Below the pieces are notes generated by a model. That model saw only the letters and a list, made by a program, of their open reading frames with translations. It had not been told where the DNA came from and made no database searches. From the NCBI GenBank assembly GCA_003112755.1, contig BFBT01000001.1, positions 3,162,001-3,226,000 of the forward strand: a stretch of 64,000 nucleotides of DNA, written 5' to 3'. Positions 27,480-35,602 of the stretch are shown here, in pieces. Source of the stretch: Lawsonibacter asaccharolyticus (GTDB lineage: Bacteria; Bacillota; Clostridia; Oscillospirales; Oscillospiraceae). Both the position numbers and the translations under genes were made by a program. Numbering within the stretch: the stretch's first letter is position 1; each line of letters opens with the position of its first letter.

Positions 27480-27947
27480 GTGCCGCAGTTGAATCCAGGG
27501 GGGAAATTTGTCTTTGGGCGCTCGGTGCTCCGGGAGAACGGTTCCCTCCGCCTGCCGCCCCAAGCCGTGGAGGAGTACCGAATCACGGAGGAGGGACAGG
27601 TCATACTGTTCACCGGAAGCAAAAGCACCGGTGGATTTTGTGTGACCCGGCGTGGCCTGCTGCTCCCCTCCAAGCTGGGGCATATCCTCACCGACTGCTC
27701 CGGGCTGGGGGATGGCTCCCTCCCGCCCGCCAGGCTACTGGCCTATAAGGGGCGGTCCTACTGCTGGCTCCCCATCTCTCCAGAGGGGGAGCTGTCCCTC
27801 CCTCAGGGGCTGATGGAGCAGCTCCAGCTCACGCCTGGTCTGGTCCTGCTCGCCATCCGCAGCAGCGACATCGCCTTCACTATGGGGGCCCGGGGGCCCC
27901 TTCTGGAGCGGGCCCGGGCCTATCCGGGGGAGATCCCCGCCTTTTGA
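27480..27947 (+). CDS. Small protein with two AbrB/SpoVT-like hairpin segments, unknown role
   Basis: 155 residues from GTG 27480, which has AAAGGA 10 nt upstream; earlier in-frame codons overlap the promoter. Two similar segments, LRENGSLRLPPQAVEEYRIT and ISPEGELSLPQGLMEQLQLT, each followed by a hydrophobic strand (EGQVILF; PGLVLLAI), look like two swapped-hairpin AbrB units in one chain. That would make it a DNA-binding transition-state-type regulator, but the match is by eye and no conserved catalytic residue is seen. It is transcribed divergently from the cobalamin unit. Confidence 0.6.
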   Translation: MPQLNPGGKFVFGRSVLRENGSLRLPPQAVEEYRITEEGQVILFTGSKSTGGFCVTRRGLLLPSKLGHILTDCSGLGDGSLPPARLLAYKGRSYCWLPISPEGELSLPQGLMEQLQLTPGLVLLAIRSSDIAFTMGARGPLLERARAYPGEIPAF

Positions 27948-27951
27948 GCAG

Positions 27952-27985
27952 AAAAAGAGAGACGGGAGTCCCGTCTCTCTTTTTT
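27952..27985. terminator. Bidirectional terminator between AbrB-like gene and rnfB
   Basis: AAAAAGAGAGACGGG and CCCGTCTCTCTTTTT form a 15-bp stem with a 3-nt loop and A/T tails on both sides, between convergent genes. Confidence 0.92.
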
Positions 27986-27997
27986 CCTCGCAGACGA

Positions 27998-28849
27998 TCA
28001 GGCGTTGGCCGCGGGGGCCTCCTCCTGGGCGGGAGACATGACCTGCTGCGCGTAGGCTGCGGGGACGTGGATCACGCCCACCGGGCACTCCTTGGCGCAC
28101 AGGCCGCAGCCCACGCACTTCTCCTGGTCGATATAGGCCAGGTTGTTTTCCACGGTGATGGCCTGCTTGGGGCAGGCCTTGGCGCACTTCATGCAGCCGA
28201 TGCAGCCGGCGGAACAGGCCTTCCGGGTCTGAGCGCCCTTGTCCTTGTTCTGGCACAGCACCACAGGCTTGCGCTTGTGCTCCGGGATGATGCTGATGAT
28301 GGCGTTGGGGCAGGCCTTGGCACAGGCACCGCAGCCGGTGCATTTCTCCCGGTCCACCAGGGCCACGCCGTCCACCACATGGATGGCGTCGAAGGCACAG
28401 ACGCTGACGCAGTCGCCGTAGCCCAGGCAGCCGAACTTACAGTCGCCGTCGCCGCCGTACAGGCCCTTGACCGCCTGGCAGCTGTGCAGGCCCTCAAACT
28501 CAAAGCGCTTGCCGGTCTTCCCGCAGGTACCGGAGCAGGCCACCACGGCCTTCATGGGGACGGAGGCGCCAGCCTCCACGCCCATGATGGCGGCGATCTC
28601 GCCGGCCACCTTGGCACCGCCGGGGACGCACTTGTTGACGGCGTTGCCGTCCTCCACGATGGTCTTGGCGTAGTCGGCGCAGCCGGCGCAGCCACAGGCG
28701 CCGCAGTTGGCGCCGGGCAGGCACCCGGTGATCTGTTCCACACGCTCATCCACCGGGACATACATAAAGATAGAGGCAGCCACCAGAATGACAGCGCCGA
28801 TCAGGCCGATGACGGTGACGATCAGGACTGCCAGTAAAATCGGATTCAT
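27998..28849 (-). CDS. rnfB: Electron transport complex subunit RnfB
   Basis: 283 residues. One N-terminal membrane helix (ILLAVLIVTVIGLIGAVILV), then the [4Fe-4S] motif GANCGACGCAGCADYA, a second cysteine-rich region (CSGTCG, CKFGCLGYGDC), and three ferredoxin-type CXXCXXCXXXC clusters (CTGCGACAKACP, CIGCMKCAKACP, CVGCGLCAKECP). It accepts electrons from reduced ferredoxin. It is the last gene of rnfCDGEAB, and a terminator follows directly. Confidence 0.97.
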   Translation of the reverse strand: MNPILLAVLIVTVIGLIGAVILVAASIFMYVPVDERVEQITGCLPGANCGACGCAGCADYAKTIVEDGNAVNKCVPGGAKVAGEIAAIMGVEAGASVPMKAVVACSGTCGKTGKRFEFEGLHSCQAVKGLYGGDGDCKFGCLGYGDCVSVCAFDAIHVVDGVALVDREKCTGCGACAKACPNAIISIIPEHKRKPVVLCQNKDKGAQTRKACSAGCIGCMKCAKACPKQAITVENNLAYIDQEKCVGCGLCAKECPVGVIHVPAAYAQQVMSPAQEEAPAANA

Positions 28850-28871
28850 ACTCTTTCCTCCCCTCCTAAGC

Positions 28872-29495
28872 TCAGGCCCCGAAAATGGATTCCACGATGC
28901 CGCCGAAGCCCATGAAGGACAGGGAGGTCACAGCCGCAGCCACCAGGGTGATGGGCAGGCCCTCGAAGCACTTGGGGGTGACGGCCTCCTCCACCCGGCG
29001 GCGCACGCCGGAGAACAGGACCATGGCCACCAGGAAGCCGATGCCGGCGCCGGCGGCGCAGACGATGCTCTCCGCGAAATCATAGCCATTGTCGATGTTC
29101 AGGATGGTCACGCCCAGGATGGTGCAGTTGGTGGTGATCAGGGGCAGATACACACCCAGCGCCTTGTACAGCGCGGGGATGAACTTCTTCAGCACGTTCT
29201 CCAGCAGCTGCACCAGGATGGCGATGATCAGGATGAACACGATGGTCTGGAGATAGCCCAGGTCGCGGCTCGTCCCCTCGGCCCACTCAGGTGAGAGGAT
29301 GTAGGTATAGATGGGCCAGGTGGCGGCGGTGGCCATGACCATGACGAAGGTGACGGCCAGGGACATGCCAACGGCGCTGTCCAGCTTTTTGGACACGCCC
29401 AGGAAGGGGCAGATGCCCAGGAACTTGGCCAGAACGTAGTTGTCCACCAGGATCATGGTGAAGAAAATGCTGGCCAGCTTCAGTGCGAGCTCCAT
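28872..29495 (-). CDS. rnfA: Electron transport complex subunit RnfA
   Basis: 207 residues, about six transmembrane helices (NqrE/RnfA family). Typical blocks: NYVLAKFLGICPFLGVSKK (with the conserved membrane cysteine), LPLITTNCTILGV (second conserved cysteine) and GFLVAMVLFSGVRRR. The two cysteines bind an Fe-S centre between RnfA and RnfE in solved complexes. It overlaps the rnfE stop by 1 nt. Confidence 0.96.
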   Translation of the reverse strand: MELALKLASIFFTMILVDNYVLAKFLGICPFLGVSKKLDSAVGMSLAVTFVMVMATAATWPIYTYILSPEWAEGTSRDLGYLQTIVFILIIAILVQLLENVLKKFIPALYKALGVYLPLITTNCTILGVTILNIDNGYDFAESIVCAAGAGIGFLVAMVLFSGVRRRVEEAVTPKCFEGLPITLVAAAVTSLSFMGFGGIVESIFGA

Positions 29496-30175
29496 TACGC
29501 ATTCCCTCCTTCCACGGTCTCAGCGGGCTTCTTCTCCTTCTTGGGCCGGGTGGTCAGCCAAGTGGCCGCCGCCATCATGACGCCGAAGACAAAGAAGCCG
29601 CCGGGGGCGCTGGTCATCAGGGTGAAGGGGTCCACGGAGGTGGGGATGACCTGGATCTTGAAGCCCTCAGGCAGGAAGGGCAGCAGGCCGTCCAGGCCGG
29701 CCATCCAGGTGCCGGAGCCCAGGATCTCGCGGATGGTGCCCATGATGGTCAGGGTGATGGTGAAGCCGATGCCCATGCCGATGCCGTCCAGAGCGGAATC
29801 CAGGATGCCGTTCTTGGAGGCGAACATCTCAGCGCGGCCCAGGATGATGCAGTTGACCACGATCAGGGGCAGGTACACGCCCAGGGCGCTGTCCAGGCTG
29901 GGGACATAGGCCTTCACCAGCATCTGGACCACCGACACGAAGCCGGCAATGACGGTGATGTAGCAGGGGATGCGGACCTGGTCGGGGATGACCTTCCGCA
30001 GGGCGGAGATGACCACGTTGGAGCACAGCAGCACGAAGGTGGCCGCCAGACCCATGCCGATGCCGTTGGAGGCCATGGTGGAGACAGCCAGGGTGGGGCA
30101 GGTGCCCAGCACCAGACGCAGAACGGGATTCTCTTTCAGAAGGCCGTTGGTCAGTACACTCAATCTTTTACTCAT
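29495..30175 (-). CDS. rnfE: Electron transport complex subunit RnfE
   Basis: 226 residues, the NqrD/RnfE family partner of RnfA. ENPVLRLVLGTCPTLAVST contains one conserved cysteine and LPLIVVNCIILGRAE the other. The C-terminal RPKKEKKPAETVEG is a soluble tail. It lies 21 nt downstream of rnfG and overlaps the rnfA start by 1 nt. Confidence 0.96.
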   Translation of the reverse strand: MSKRLSVLTNGLLKENPVLRLVLGTCPTLAVSTMASNGIGMGLAATFVLLCSNVVISALRKVIPDQVRIPCYITVIAGFVSVVQMLVKAYVPSLDSALGVYLPLIVVNCIILGRAEMFASKNGILDSALDGIGMGIGFTITLTIMGTIREILGSGTWMAGLDGLLPFLPEGFKIQVIPTSVDPFTLMTSAPGGFFVFGVMMAAATWLTTRPKKEKKPAETVEGGNA

Positions 30176-30196
30176 TTTCTATCGCACCTGCCTTTC

Positions 30197-30721
30197 TCAG
30201 GAGATCGCGTTGTACGCGGCGATGGCGAAGTTGACGGCGTCATTCACAGCACTGCTGGAGATGCTGGCGCCGGTGATCCGGTCCACCTGCTGGTCCAGGG
30301 TGATGGTCTCGGCGGGCAGGCCGGTGTACTGGCTCCAGAAGGACTCGTTCTCGATCTTGGTGCCCACGCCGGCGGTCTCGCCCTGGCTCTGGATCTTCAC
30401 CTGCTTGATGGTGCCGTCGGGGTCGAAGGCCACCATGACCACCACAGTGGAGCTGTATCCCTTGTCGCTGCTGGTGATGATGGTGCCCACACCGTTGTCG
30501 GCGGTGTAGATCTCGGTGACGCCCTCGAACTCGCCCTCCACCAGGGTGAAGCCCGTGGCTTCAGGCAGCAGCTCGGTGCGGGCCGCCTGGGCAGCCGCCT
30601 CCTCCGCCGCCTTGATGACGGGGGCGGTGGCGCTGTTGGTGGCGGCCAAGGCGCCGGTGATGACGACGCAGATCAGACACAGGACCACGATGGGCTTGCC
30701 GATCTTGTTCCAATTGCTCAT
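30197..30721 (-). CDS. rnfG: Electron transport complex subunit RnfG (FMN-binding)
   Basis: 174 residues. One N-terminal helix (IVVLCLICVVITGALAA), then the extracytoplasmic FMN-binding domain with QQVDRITGASISS; T150 in TGAS is the covalent flavinylation site set by ApbE in this family. No apbE is visible in the window. It overlaps the rnfD stop by ATGA. Confidence 0.96.
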   Translation of the reverse strand: MSNWNKIGKPIVVLCLICVVITGALAATNSATAPVIKAAEEAAAQAARTELLPEATGFTLVEGEFEGVTEIYTADNGVGTIITSSDKGYSSTVVVMVAFDPDGTIKQVKIQSQGETAGVGTKIENESFWSQYTGLPAETITLDQQVDRITGASISSSAVNDAVNFAIAAYNAIS

Positions 30722-31674
30722 TTCGCGGCACCTCCCTTGTTCTTCTTAGGCTTGGAGATCCCCAGCAGATCCTGGCGGGTCAGCACTTCAATGTAGGGGA
30801 CCAGCAGGTTCATCAGCAGGATGGCGAAGGACACGCCCTCGTTCATGGTGCCGAAGAAGCGGATCAGGCAGGTGATGACGCCCAGGCCGATGCCGAAGAC
30901 CAGCTTGCCCTTCTCCGTGGTGGGAGAGGTGACATAGTCGGTGGCCATGAAGAAGGCGCCCAGGATCAGGCCGCCGGAGAGCAGCTGATAGATGGGGTCA
31001 TAGCCGCACAGCAGGCTGAATACCGCCACGGTGGCCAGATAGGTCACCGGGATGGTGGGGCTGATGACCTTGGTCCAGATCAGGTAGATACCGCCGATCA
31101 GCAGGGTGATGGCGCAGGTCTCACCCAGCACGCCGCCGTGGTTGCCCAGCAGCAGGGTGACATAGGAGCCCGCGTTCTGGGCGGTCTCCTCCACCGCCAG
31201 AGGGGTGGCGGAGGCCAGGGCGTCGATGCCGTTCTCGGGATATGTATAGCTGGTCATGGCGCCGGTGAAGCCCAAGGCCATGGCGATGCGGCCCACGATG
31301 GCCGGGTTGGCAAAGTTATAGCCCAGGCCGCCGAAGAGCTGCTTGATGATCACGATGGCGATGAACGCGCCCACCAGGGACATCCACACCGGCAGACCGG
31401 CGGGCAGGTTGAAGGCCAGCAGCAGGCCGGTGACCACGGCGGAAAGGTCGCTGATGGTCACGTCCCGGCCCACCAGCTTGCAGTAGGCGTACTCGAAGAC
31501 CACACAGGCCGCCACGGTGACGGCGGTGAGCAGCAGGGCCTGGAAGCCGAAGATCAGCACAGAGGCGATCAGGGTGGGCAGCAGGGCGATGCACACGCGG
31601 CCCATGATCTTGCTGGTGCTGTCCGCGCTGGTGATATGGGGCGCGGCGCTGACAATAAGTTTATTGGCCATCAC
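30718..31674 (-). CDS. rnfD: Electron transport complex subunit RnfD
   Basis: 318 residues, NqrB/RnfD family, about eight to ten membrane helices. DALASATPLA (T157) is the family's covalent FMN site and GYNFANPAIVGRIAMAL is typical. It is part of the ion-translocating core. It overlaps rnfC and rnfG by ATGA, so translation is coupled. Confidence 0.96.
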   Translation of the reverse strand: MMANKLIVSAAPHITSADSTSKIMGRVCIALLPTLIASVLIFGFQALLLTAVTVAACVVFEYAYCKLVGRDVTISDLSAVVTGLLLAFNLPAGLPVWMSLVGAFIAIVIIKQLFGGLGYNFANPAIVGRIAMALGFTGAMTSYTYPENGIDALASATPLAVEETAQNAGSYVTLLLGNHGGVLGETCAITLLIGGIYLIWTKVISPTIPVTYLATVAVFSLLCGYDPIYQLLSGGLILGAFFMATDYVTSPTTEKGKLVFGIGLGVITCLIRFFGTMNEGVSFAILLMNLLVPYIEVLTRQDLLGISKPKKNKGGAAK

Positions 31675-32981
31675 TTCTTACCTCCATTCTTCATCATGAT
31701 CTTCGCCAGGGCAATGGAGGGGGTCAGAGGCCGCTTGGCGGGGCAGACAAAGGAGCAGGTGCCGCAGGACATGCACAGGTCGGCATGCAGCTGGTTGAGC
31801 AGCTCCACATTGCCCTTGTTGAAGGCCACCACGATGTCCTTGGCCGCCAGCCCCAGGGGACAGGCGTTGACGCAGCGGCCACACTGGATGCAGTTGCTGG
31901 CCTTGGGCAGCTTGGCCCGCTCCTGGGAGAAGGCCAGGATGGCGTTGTTGTTCTTCAGGATGGGCTGGGACAGGTCCGCCACGCAGGTGCCCATCATGGG
32001 GCCGCCGTAGAGGATCTTCCCCGGCTCGGCGGTGAGGCCTCCGCAGAAGTCCAGCAGCTCCTGGATGGGGGTGCCGATGATGACCTCCACGTTCTTGGGC
32101 TGCTTGACGATGTCGCCGTCCACGGTGAGGCGCTTGGTGGTCAGGGGCATGCCGGTCTCCAGATACTTGGAGACGAAGGCCACCGAGGTGACGTTCATCA
32201 CGATGACGCCCACGTCGGAGGGCAGCCCGGGGAAGGGCACCTCCCGGCCGGTGCAGGTCTCGATGAGCACCTTCTCAGCACCCTGGGGGTACCGGCAGGG
32301 CAGGGTCTTGACCTCGATGGCCGGGTCGTCGATGGCGGACTTCATCTTGGCGATGGCCTCGGGCTTGTTGCCCTCGATGCCGATGACGCACTTGGCGATG
32401 TTCAGATACTTCATCACCTGCTTGATGCCGTTGAGGACGTGATGGGTGTCCTCGATGAAGCACCGGTTGTCGGAGGTGATATAGGGCTCACACTCCGCGC
32501 CGTTGATGACCAGCATGTCGATCTCGTCCAGGTTCTTGGGGGACAGCTTCACCGCCGTGGGGAAGCCGGCGCCGCCCAGGCCCACCAGACCGCTGGCCCG
32601 GACCGCGTCTACGAAGGACTTCATATCCGTCACCTGCGGGGGGGCGATGGAGGGGTCCACCGTCTGCTGGCCGTCAGGGGTGATGACCACGGCCTGCTGG
32701 GCCGCGCCGTTGGGCGCGGTAATGGTGGTGATCTCGGTCACCGTACCGGAAACGCCGGAGTGGATGTCGGCGGAGACGAAGCCCCCTGCCTTGCCCACCA
32801 CGGTGCCCACATACACCTGGTCGCCCTTGGCGACGGCAGGGGCGGCGGGGGCGCCGATGTGCTGTCCCATGGACAGGACGATCTTGGACGGCAGAGGCAT
32901 CGCCACCGTCTCAAGGTTGGAAGTCCCCTTCTCGTGGGGCACTCCCGCGCCCTGCGCGGAACGTCTGAGAAAATTGCTCAT
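31671..32981 (-). CDS. rnfC: Electron transport complex subunit RnfC (NADH-binding)
   Basis: 436 residues. The glycine-rich GLGGAGFPTAVKLSPK NADH/FMN site, a SLBB-type region, and two C-terminal ferredoxin clusters (CIQCGRCVNACPLGL, CMSCGTCSFVCPAKRPL). It reduces NAD+ at the cytoplasmic face. It is the first gene of the operon, and GGGAGG precedes the ATG. The order rnfCDGEAB is the clostridial one. The complex pumps Na+ or H+; which ion cannot be read here. Confidence 0.97.
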   Translation of the reverse strand: MSNFLRRSAQGAGVPHEKGTSNLETVAMPLPSKIVLSMGQHIGAPAAPAVAKGDQVYVGTVVGKAGGFVSADIHSGVSGTVTEITTITAPNGAAQQAVVITPDGQQTVDPSIAPPQVTDMKSFVDAVRASGLVGLGGAGFPTAVKLSPKNLDEIDMLVINGAECEPYITSDNRCFIEDTHHVLNGIKQVMKYLNIAKCVIGIEGNKPEAIAKMKSAIDDPAIEVKTLPCRYPQGAEKVLIETCTGREVPFPGLPSDVGVIVMNVTSVAFVSKYLETGMPLTTKRLTVDGDIVKQPKNVEVIIGTPIQELLDFCGGLTAEPGKILYGGPMMGTCVADLSQPILKNNNAILAFSQERAKLPKASNCIQCGRCVNACPLGLAAKDIVVAFNKGNVELLNQLHADLCMSCGTCSFVCPAKRPLTPSIALAKIMMKNGGKK

Positions 32982-33252
32982 TCAGATTTCAACCTCCCTG
33001 TACTGCATTCTTGGGATCACATTTGTTCTCTTTTTCGTCTGGCGGGTGGGGACTCCCTTTTTACCGGGCTTGTCCAGCCGCCTTCTCTCCCTCCCCAAAA
33101 GCATAAAATAAAATGGAACTTGCCGCGGAACTGTGCCCACGCACAACAAAACCCGACCGGTCTTTTCCGCTTTGAAAAAGGCCCCGTCGGTGTCCGCACG
33201 GCTCCGGCCCCCTCCCTTTGGACGGGCCGCTCCGCGCTGCATTACGTGCATT

Positions 33253-33281
33253 ATCATACACCCATCTTCCAAAAAACGCAA
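33253..33281 (-). promoter_or_regulatory. Candidate promoter of the rnf operon
   Basis: On the minus strand TTGCGT (33276-33281), 17-bp spacer, TATGAT (33253-33258). It would give a leader of about 260 nt before rnfC. Within 32982-33416 I see no gene and no recognised riboswitch. Confidence 0.5.
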
Positions 33282-33376
33282 GGACAGTTTTTGCCTGGAT
33301 GGGGATCTTTTTTTCAAAAAGGGGTGTTTTTCCATAGAAAACAGCCCCTTCCGCTCCGGTCCGCCGGACAGAAAGA

Positions 33377-33402
33377 GCCCGGGGTGCGCAGGCACCCCGG
33401 GC
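33377..33402 (-). terminator. Terminator after the Cys-rich microprotein gene
   Basis: GCCCGGGGTGC (33377-33387) pairs with GCACCCCGGGC (33392-33402) around a 4-nt loop. It is followed on the minus strand by TCTTTCT. Confidence 0.75.
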
Positions 33403-33416
33403 CCTGTTCCTCGTGT

Positions 33417-33566
33417 TCAGCAGCCGCAGCCGTTGTTGCAGCCGTTGTTGTTGCAGCCGCAGCCGCAGTTGTTTCCGCCCCAGCCGCCGCAGCAGCACAG
33501 GATGATGATCAACAGAATGATCCACAGGCAGCCTCCGCCGCCCCAGCCGTTATTGCAGCACCCCAT
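33417..33566 (-). CDS. 49-residue Cys/Gly/Asn-rich membrane microprotein
   Basis: The frame begins ATG at 33566 behind TAGGAGGT (a very strong ribosome site, about 7 nt away) and ends TGA at 33417, followed at once by a terminator, so it is a complete transcription unit. The protein has MGCCNNGWGGGG, then a hydrophobic stretch CLWIILLIIILCCC (residues 13-26), then GGWGGNNCGCGCNNNGC and more of the same. It has 12 cysteines in 49 residues. The plan (short Gly-rich head, one helix, repetitive tail) recalls YjcZ-type sporulation peptides, but the cysteine load differs. Function unknown. Confidence 0.7.
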   Translation of the reverse strand: MGCCNNGWGGGGCLWIILLIIILCCCGGWGGNNCGCGCNNNGCNNGCGC

Positions 33567-33622
33567 AATGAGTACCTCCTAATTTATGAATTGCGAGGCC
33601 GGCTCAACGCCGCTCTCAATCC

Positions 33623-33631
33623 TATCTTATG
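33623..33631 (-). promoter_or_regulatory. Sigma-K-like -10 element upstream of the microprotein
   Basis: CATAAGATA on the minus strand matches the sigma-K -10 pattern CATANNNTA, with a CACA element 17 bp upstream as a possible -35. It is about 57 bp before the start codon. Short motifs like this occur by chance. Confidence 0.35.
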
Positions 33632-33652
33632 CGGAGGCACGACAAAGGTGTG

Positions 33653-34756
33653 TCACAGGTACTTCTCAGCAAAGTTTTGCAGCATGACCGCCACCTGGGC
33701 CCGGGTGGCGCTCTCGTCCGGGCTGAGGAGCATCAGGTCCGCGTCCGAGCTGGACAGCAGGCCGGCGCCCACCGCCCAGGCCACCGCCTCGCCGCCCCAG
33801 CTGGCCACCGCCGCCGCGTCCTCATAGGGGGTCAGGTCGGCCCGCTCCGTCAGCTCCAGACCCAGGTAGTTGGTCCCGAAGCTGTAAAGCAGGGCCACCG
33901 CCTCCCGGCGGGTCACTGCCTGCTCCGGGGAGAAGGTATCCTCCCCCGTCCCCGCCGTCACCCCCTGGTCCGCCGCCCAGCTCACATAGGGGGCGTACCA
34001 CTGGCCTGCCGGCACATCGGAGAAAACGGCGGTGGAGGCGTCCATCTCCCCCTGGGGCGCACCGGCCATGTTGTAAAACACGGTCACGATCATGGCCCGG
34101 TCCATGGAGGCCATGGGAGAAAAGAGTCCGTCCCCGGTTCCGGAAAACAGCTGCTCAAAGTAGACATAATCCACTGCGGAGCTGTACCAGTCAGAGCGGG
34201 AGACATCTGTAAAGGGAGCAGCCTTTTCTCCGCTCTCCGTCTTTTCAAAGCTCCCCTGCACCCCCACCTTGGCCAGGCCGGAGTCCACGGTGAAGACGGC
34301 GGAGGTGTCCTCCCCCACCAGATAGCGGTGTCCGCTCACCAGGGCGGCTCCGGATGCCACCGTCTGGCCCGCAGTCACGTCGATCACCGCCCCGGTGTGG
34401 ACAACGGTGCCGGCGCCCGCCGCCAGCTGTACCACCGAACCGGTGGGCAGCTTCAGCTGATCCCCCCGGACCATGTCCCGGCTGCGCAGGTCGGCGCTGT
34501 AACTTCCGCCGCTCCCCTGCTGCACCCCGTACCCCTGGTTCACCTCGTCCAGCTTCTGGCTGGCCGCCTGATAGGCCTGGATCAGCTTTTCGTCCGCCGC
34601 CTTGGTCCCCTGGGCCACCACGGTGGGGATATAGGTGTCATTGAGATAGCTCAGGGAGATCAGGCTGTCCCCTGTGCTCAGGGCCAGCGCCGCCCCGGTC
34701 AAGGCCGCGCAGGCCAGCACCGCCGCCGCCGCGCGCACCATATGCTTTCGTTTCAT
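33653..34756 (-). CDS. S-layer homology (SLH) domain protein, exported
   Basis: 367 residues. Signal peptide MKRKHMVRAAAAVLACAALTGAALA, a middle region of about 150 residues without a recognised fold, then three SLH repeats from about residue 185 (PFTDVSRSDWYSSAVDYVY, FSDVPAGQWYAPYVSWAAD, and a weaker third with the TRAQVAVMLQNFAEKYL end). SLH domains bind pyruvylated cell-wall polymer. The start overlaps the rex stop by ATGA, an unusual pairing of a redox repressor with a wall protein. Confidence 0.88.
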   Translation of the reverse strand: MKRKHMVRAAAAVLACAALTGAALALSTGDSLISLSYLNDTYIPTVVAQGTKAADEKLIQAYQAASQKLDEVNQGYGVQQGSGGSYSADLRSRDMVRGDQLKLPTGSVVQLAAGAGTVVHTGAVIDVTAGQTVASGAALVSGHRYLVGEDTSAVFTVDSGLAKVGVQGSFEKTESGEKAAPFTDVSRSDWYSSAVDYVYFEQLFSGTGDGLFSPMASMDRAMIVTVFYNMAGAPQGEMDASTAVFSDVPAGQWYAPYVSWAADQGVTAGTGEDTFSPEQAVTRREAVALLYSFGTNYLGLELTERADLTPYEDAAAVASWGGEAVAWAVGAGLLSSSDADLMLLSPDESATRAQVAVMLQNFAEKYL

Positions 34757-35406
34757 GTCTCCTCCTCACGCTCCTCCCGCTGGGTGATGAGATAGCTCAG
34801 CGTCAGCAGGCTGTCGGAAAAATGTACGTTTTCCACCGCCACATCCGGCCGGGAGACGCTGATCTCCCGGTTGGTGAAGTTCCAGATCCCCCGGACTCCC
34901 CCGGCCACCAGCCGGTCGGCCACCCCCTGGGCCGCCCTCTGGGGCAGGGTGAGCAGGCCCACGCTGACCTTGTGGGCCGACAGATACTCCTCCAGCTGGT
35001 CCACATGGTACACGTTCACTCCGCCGATGGTGGTGCCCACCACGCTCTCGCCCACGTCGAAAGCGGCCAGGAGCTGGAAGCCGTTGCTGGCGAACTTGAA
35101 GTTTTCCATCAGGGCCCGGCCCAGGTTGCCTGCCCCCAGTACCACTACGGTGTGACCCTGGCTGATCCCCAAGATCTCCCCGATCTCCTCCCGCAGCAGG
35201 TCCACCTTATATCCATAGCCCTGCTGGCCGAACTCACCGAAGCAGAACAGGTCCTGACGGATCTGGGATGCGGTCAGCCCCATGGACTTCCCCAGGGCGC
35301 TGGAGGAGATCCGGATCACGCCCTTCCCCTGAAGCTCCAGCAGATGCCGGTAATATCGCGGCAGCCGGCGTATCACCGCCGTGGAAACCTTTGTATTTCT
35401 CTTCAT
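34753..35406 (-). CDS. rex: Redox-sensing transcriptional repressor Rex
   Basis: 217 residues. N-terminal winged helix (VSTAVIRRLPRYYRHLLEL; LTASQIRQDLFCFGEFGQQG) and C-terminal Rossmann domain (VVVLGAGNLGRALM) that senses the NADH/NAD+ ratio. ATG 35406 is preferred because GGAG lies 9 nt upstream; ATG 35421 is possible but its SD is too close. Rex represses fermentation and energy genes when NADH is low. Its place next to rnf suggests, but does not show, rnf control. Confidence 0.96.
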   Translation of the reverse strand: MKRNTKVSTAVIRRLPRYYRHLLELQGKGVIRISSSALGKSMGLTASQIRQDLFCFGEFGQQGYGYKVDLLREEIGEILGISQGHTVVVLGAGNLGRALMENFKFASNGFQLLAAFDVGESVVGTTIGGVNVYHVDQLEEYLSAHKVSVGLLTLPQRAAQGVADRLVAGGVRGIWNFTNREISVSRPDVAVENVHFSDSLLTLSYLITQREEREEET

Positions 35407-35457
35407 CGTGTGATGCTCCATCCTCCGTCGGCGCCCGGGGCGCCTGTCTTTCTTTTC

Positions 35458-35486
35458 AGTCTACCCCATCCCGGGGCTGTTGTCAA
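35458..35486 (-). promoter_or_regulatory. Promoter of rex-SLH gene pair
   Basis: TTGACA (35481-35486, minus strand), 17-bp spacer, TAGACT (35458-35463), about 50 bp before the rex start. Confidence 0.7.
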
Positions 35487-35535
35487 TTTCTAAAATCAGG
35501 GGCACAGGTCCCCCGCCGCCCGTTCCCTGCCCCGG

Positions 35536-35550
35536 TCAACGGTCCGTTGA
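35536..35550. promoter_or_regulatory. Palindrome abutting the HTH-desulfoferrodoxin promoter (candidate operator)
   Basis: TCAACGG-T-CCGTTGA is a perfect 7-1-7 inverted repeat ending immediately before the -35 box at 35551. Size and place suit binding by a dimeric XRE-type regulator, possibly the downstream gene product. Confidence 0.5.
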
Positions 35551-35579
35551 TTGCTTTTTTCTCCGTCTTCTGGCATAAT
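35551..35579 (+). promoter_or_regulatory. Promoter of the HTH-desulfoferrodoxin gene
   Basis: TTGCTT (35551-35556), 17-bp spacer, CATAAT (35574-35579), 24 bp before the start codon. Confidence 0.6.
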
Positions 35580-35602
35580 GCCGGTTAGAAGGAGGGAGCA
35601 CG

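Noticed and set aside
28239..32442. Long plus-strand frames opposite rnfB to rnfC
   Set aside because: Low-complexity translation (His/Gln/Asp/Gly repeats) and complete overlap with intact Rnf genes.
33000..33416. Rex operator in the rnf leader
   Set aside because: I looked for TTGTTAA-type inverted repeats and found no convincing one.
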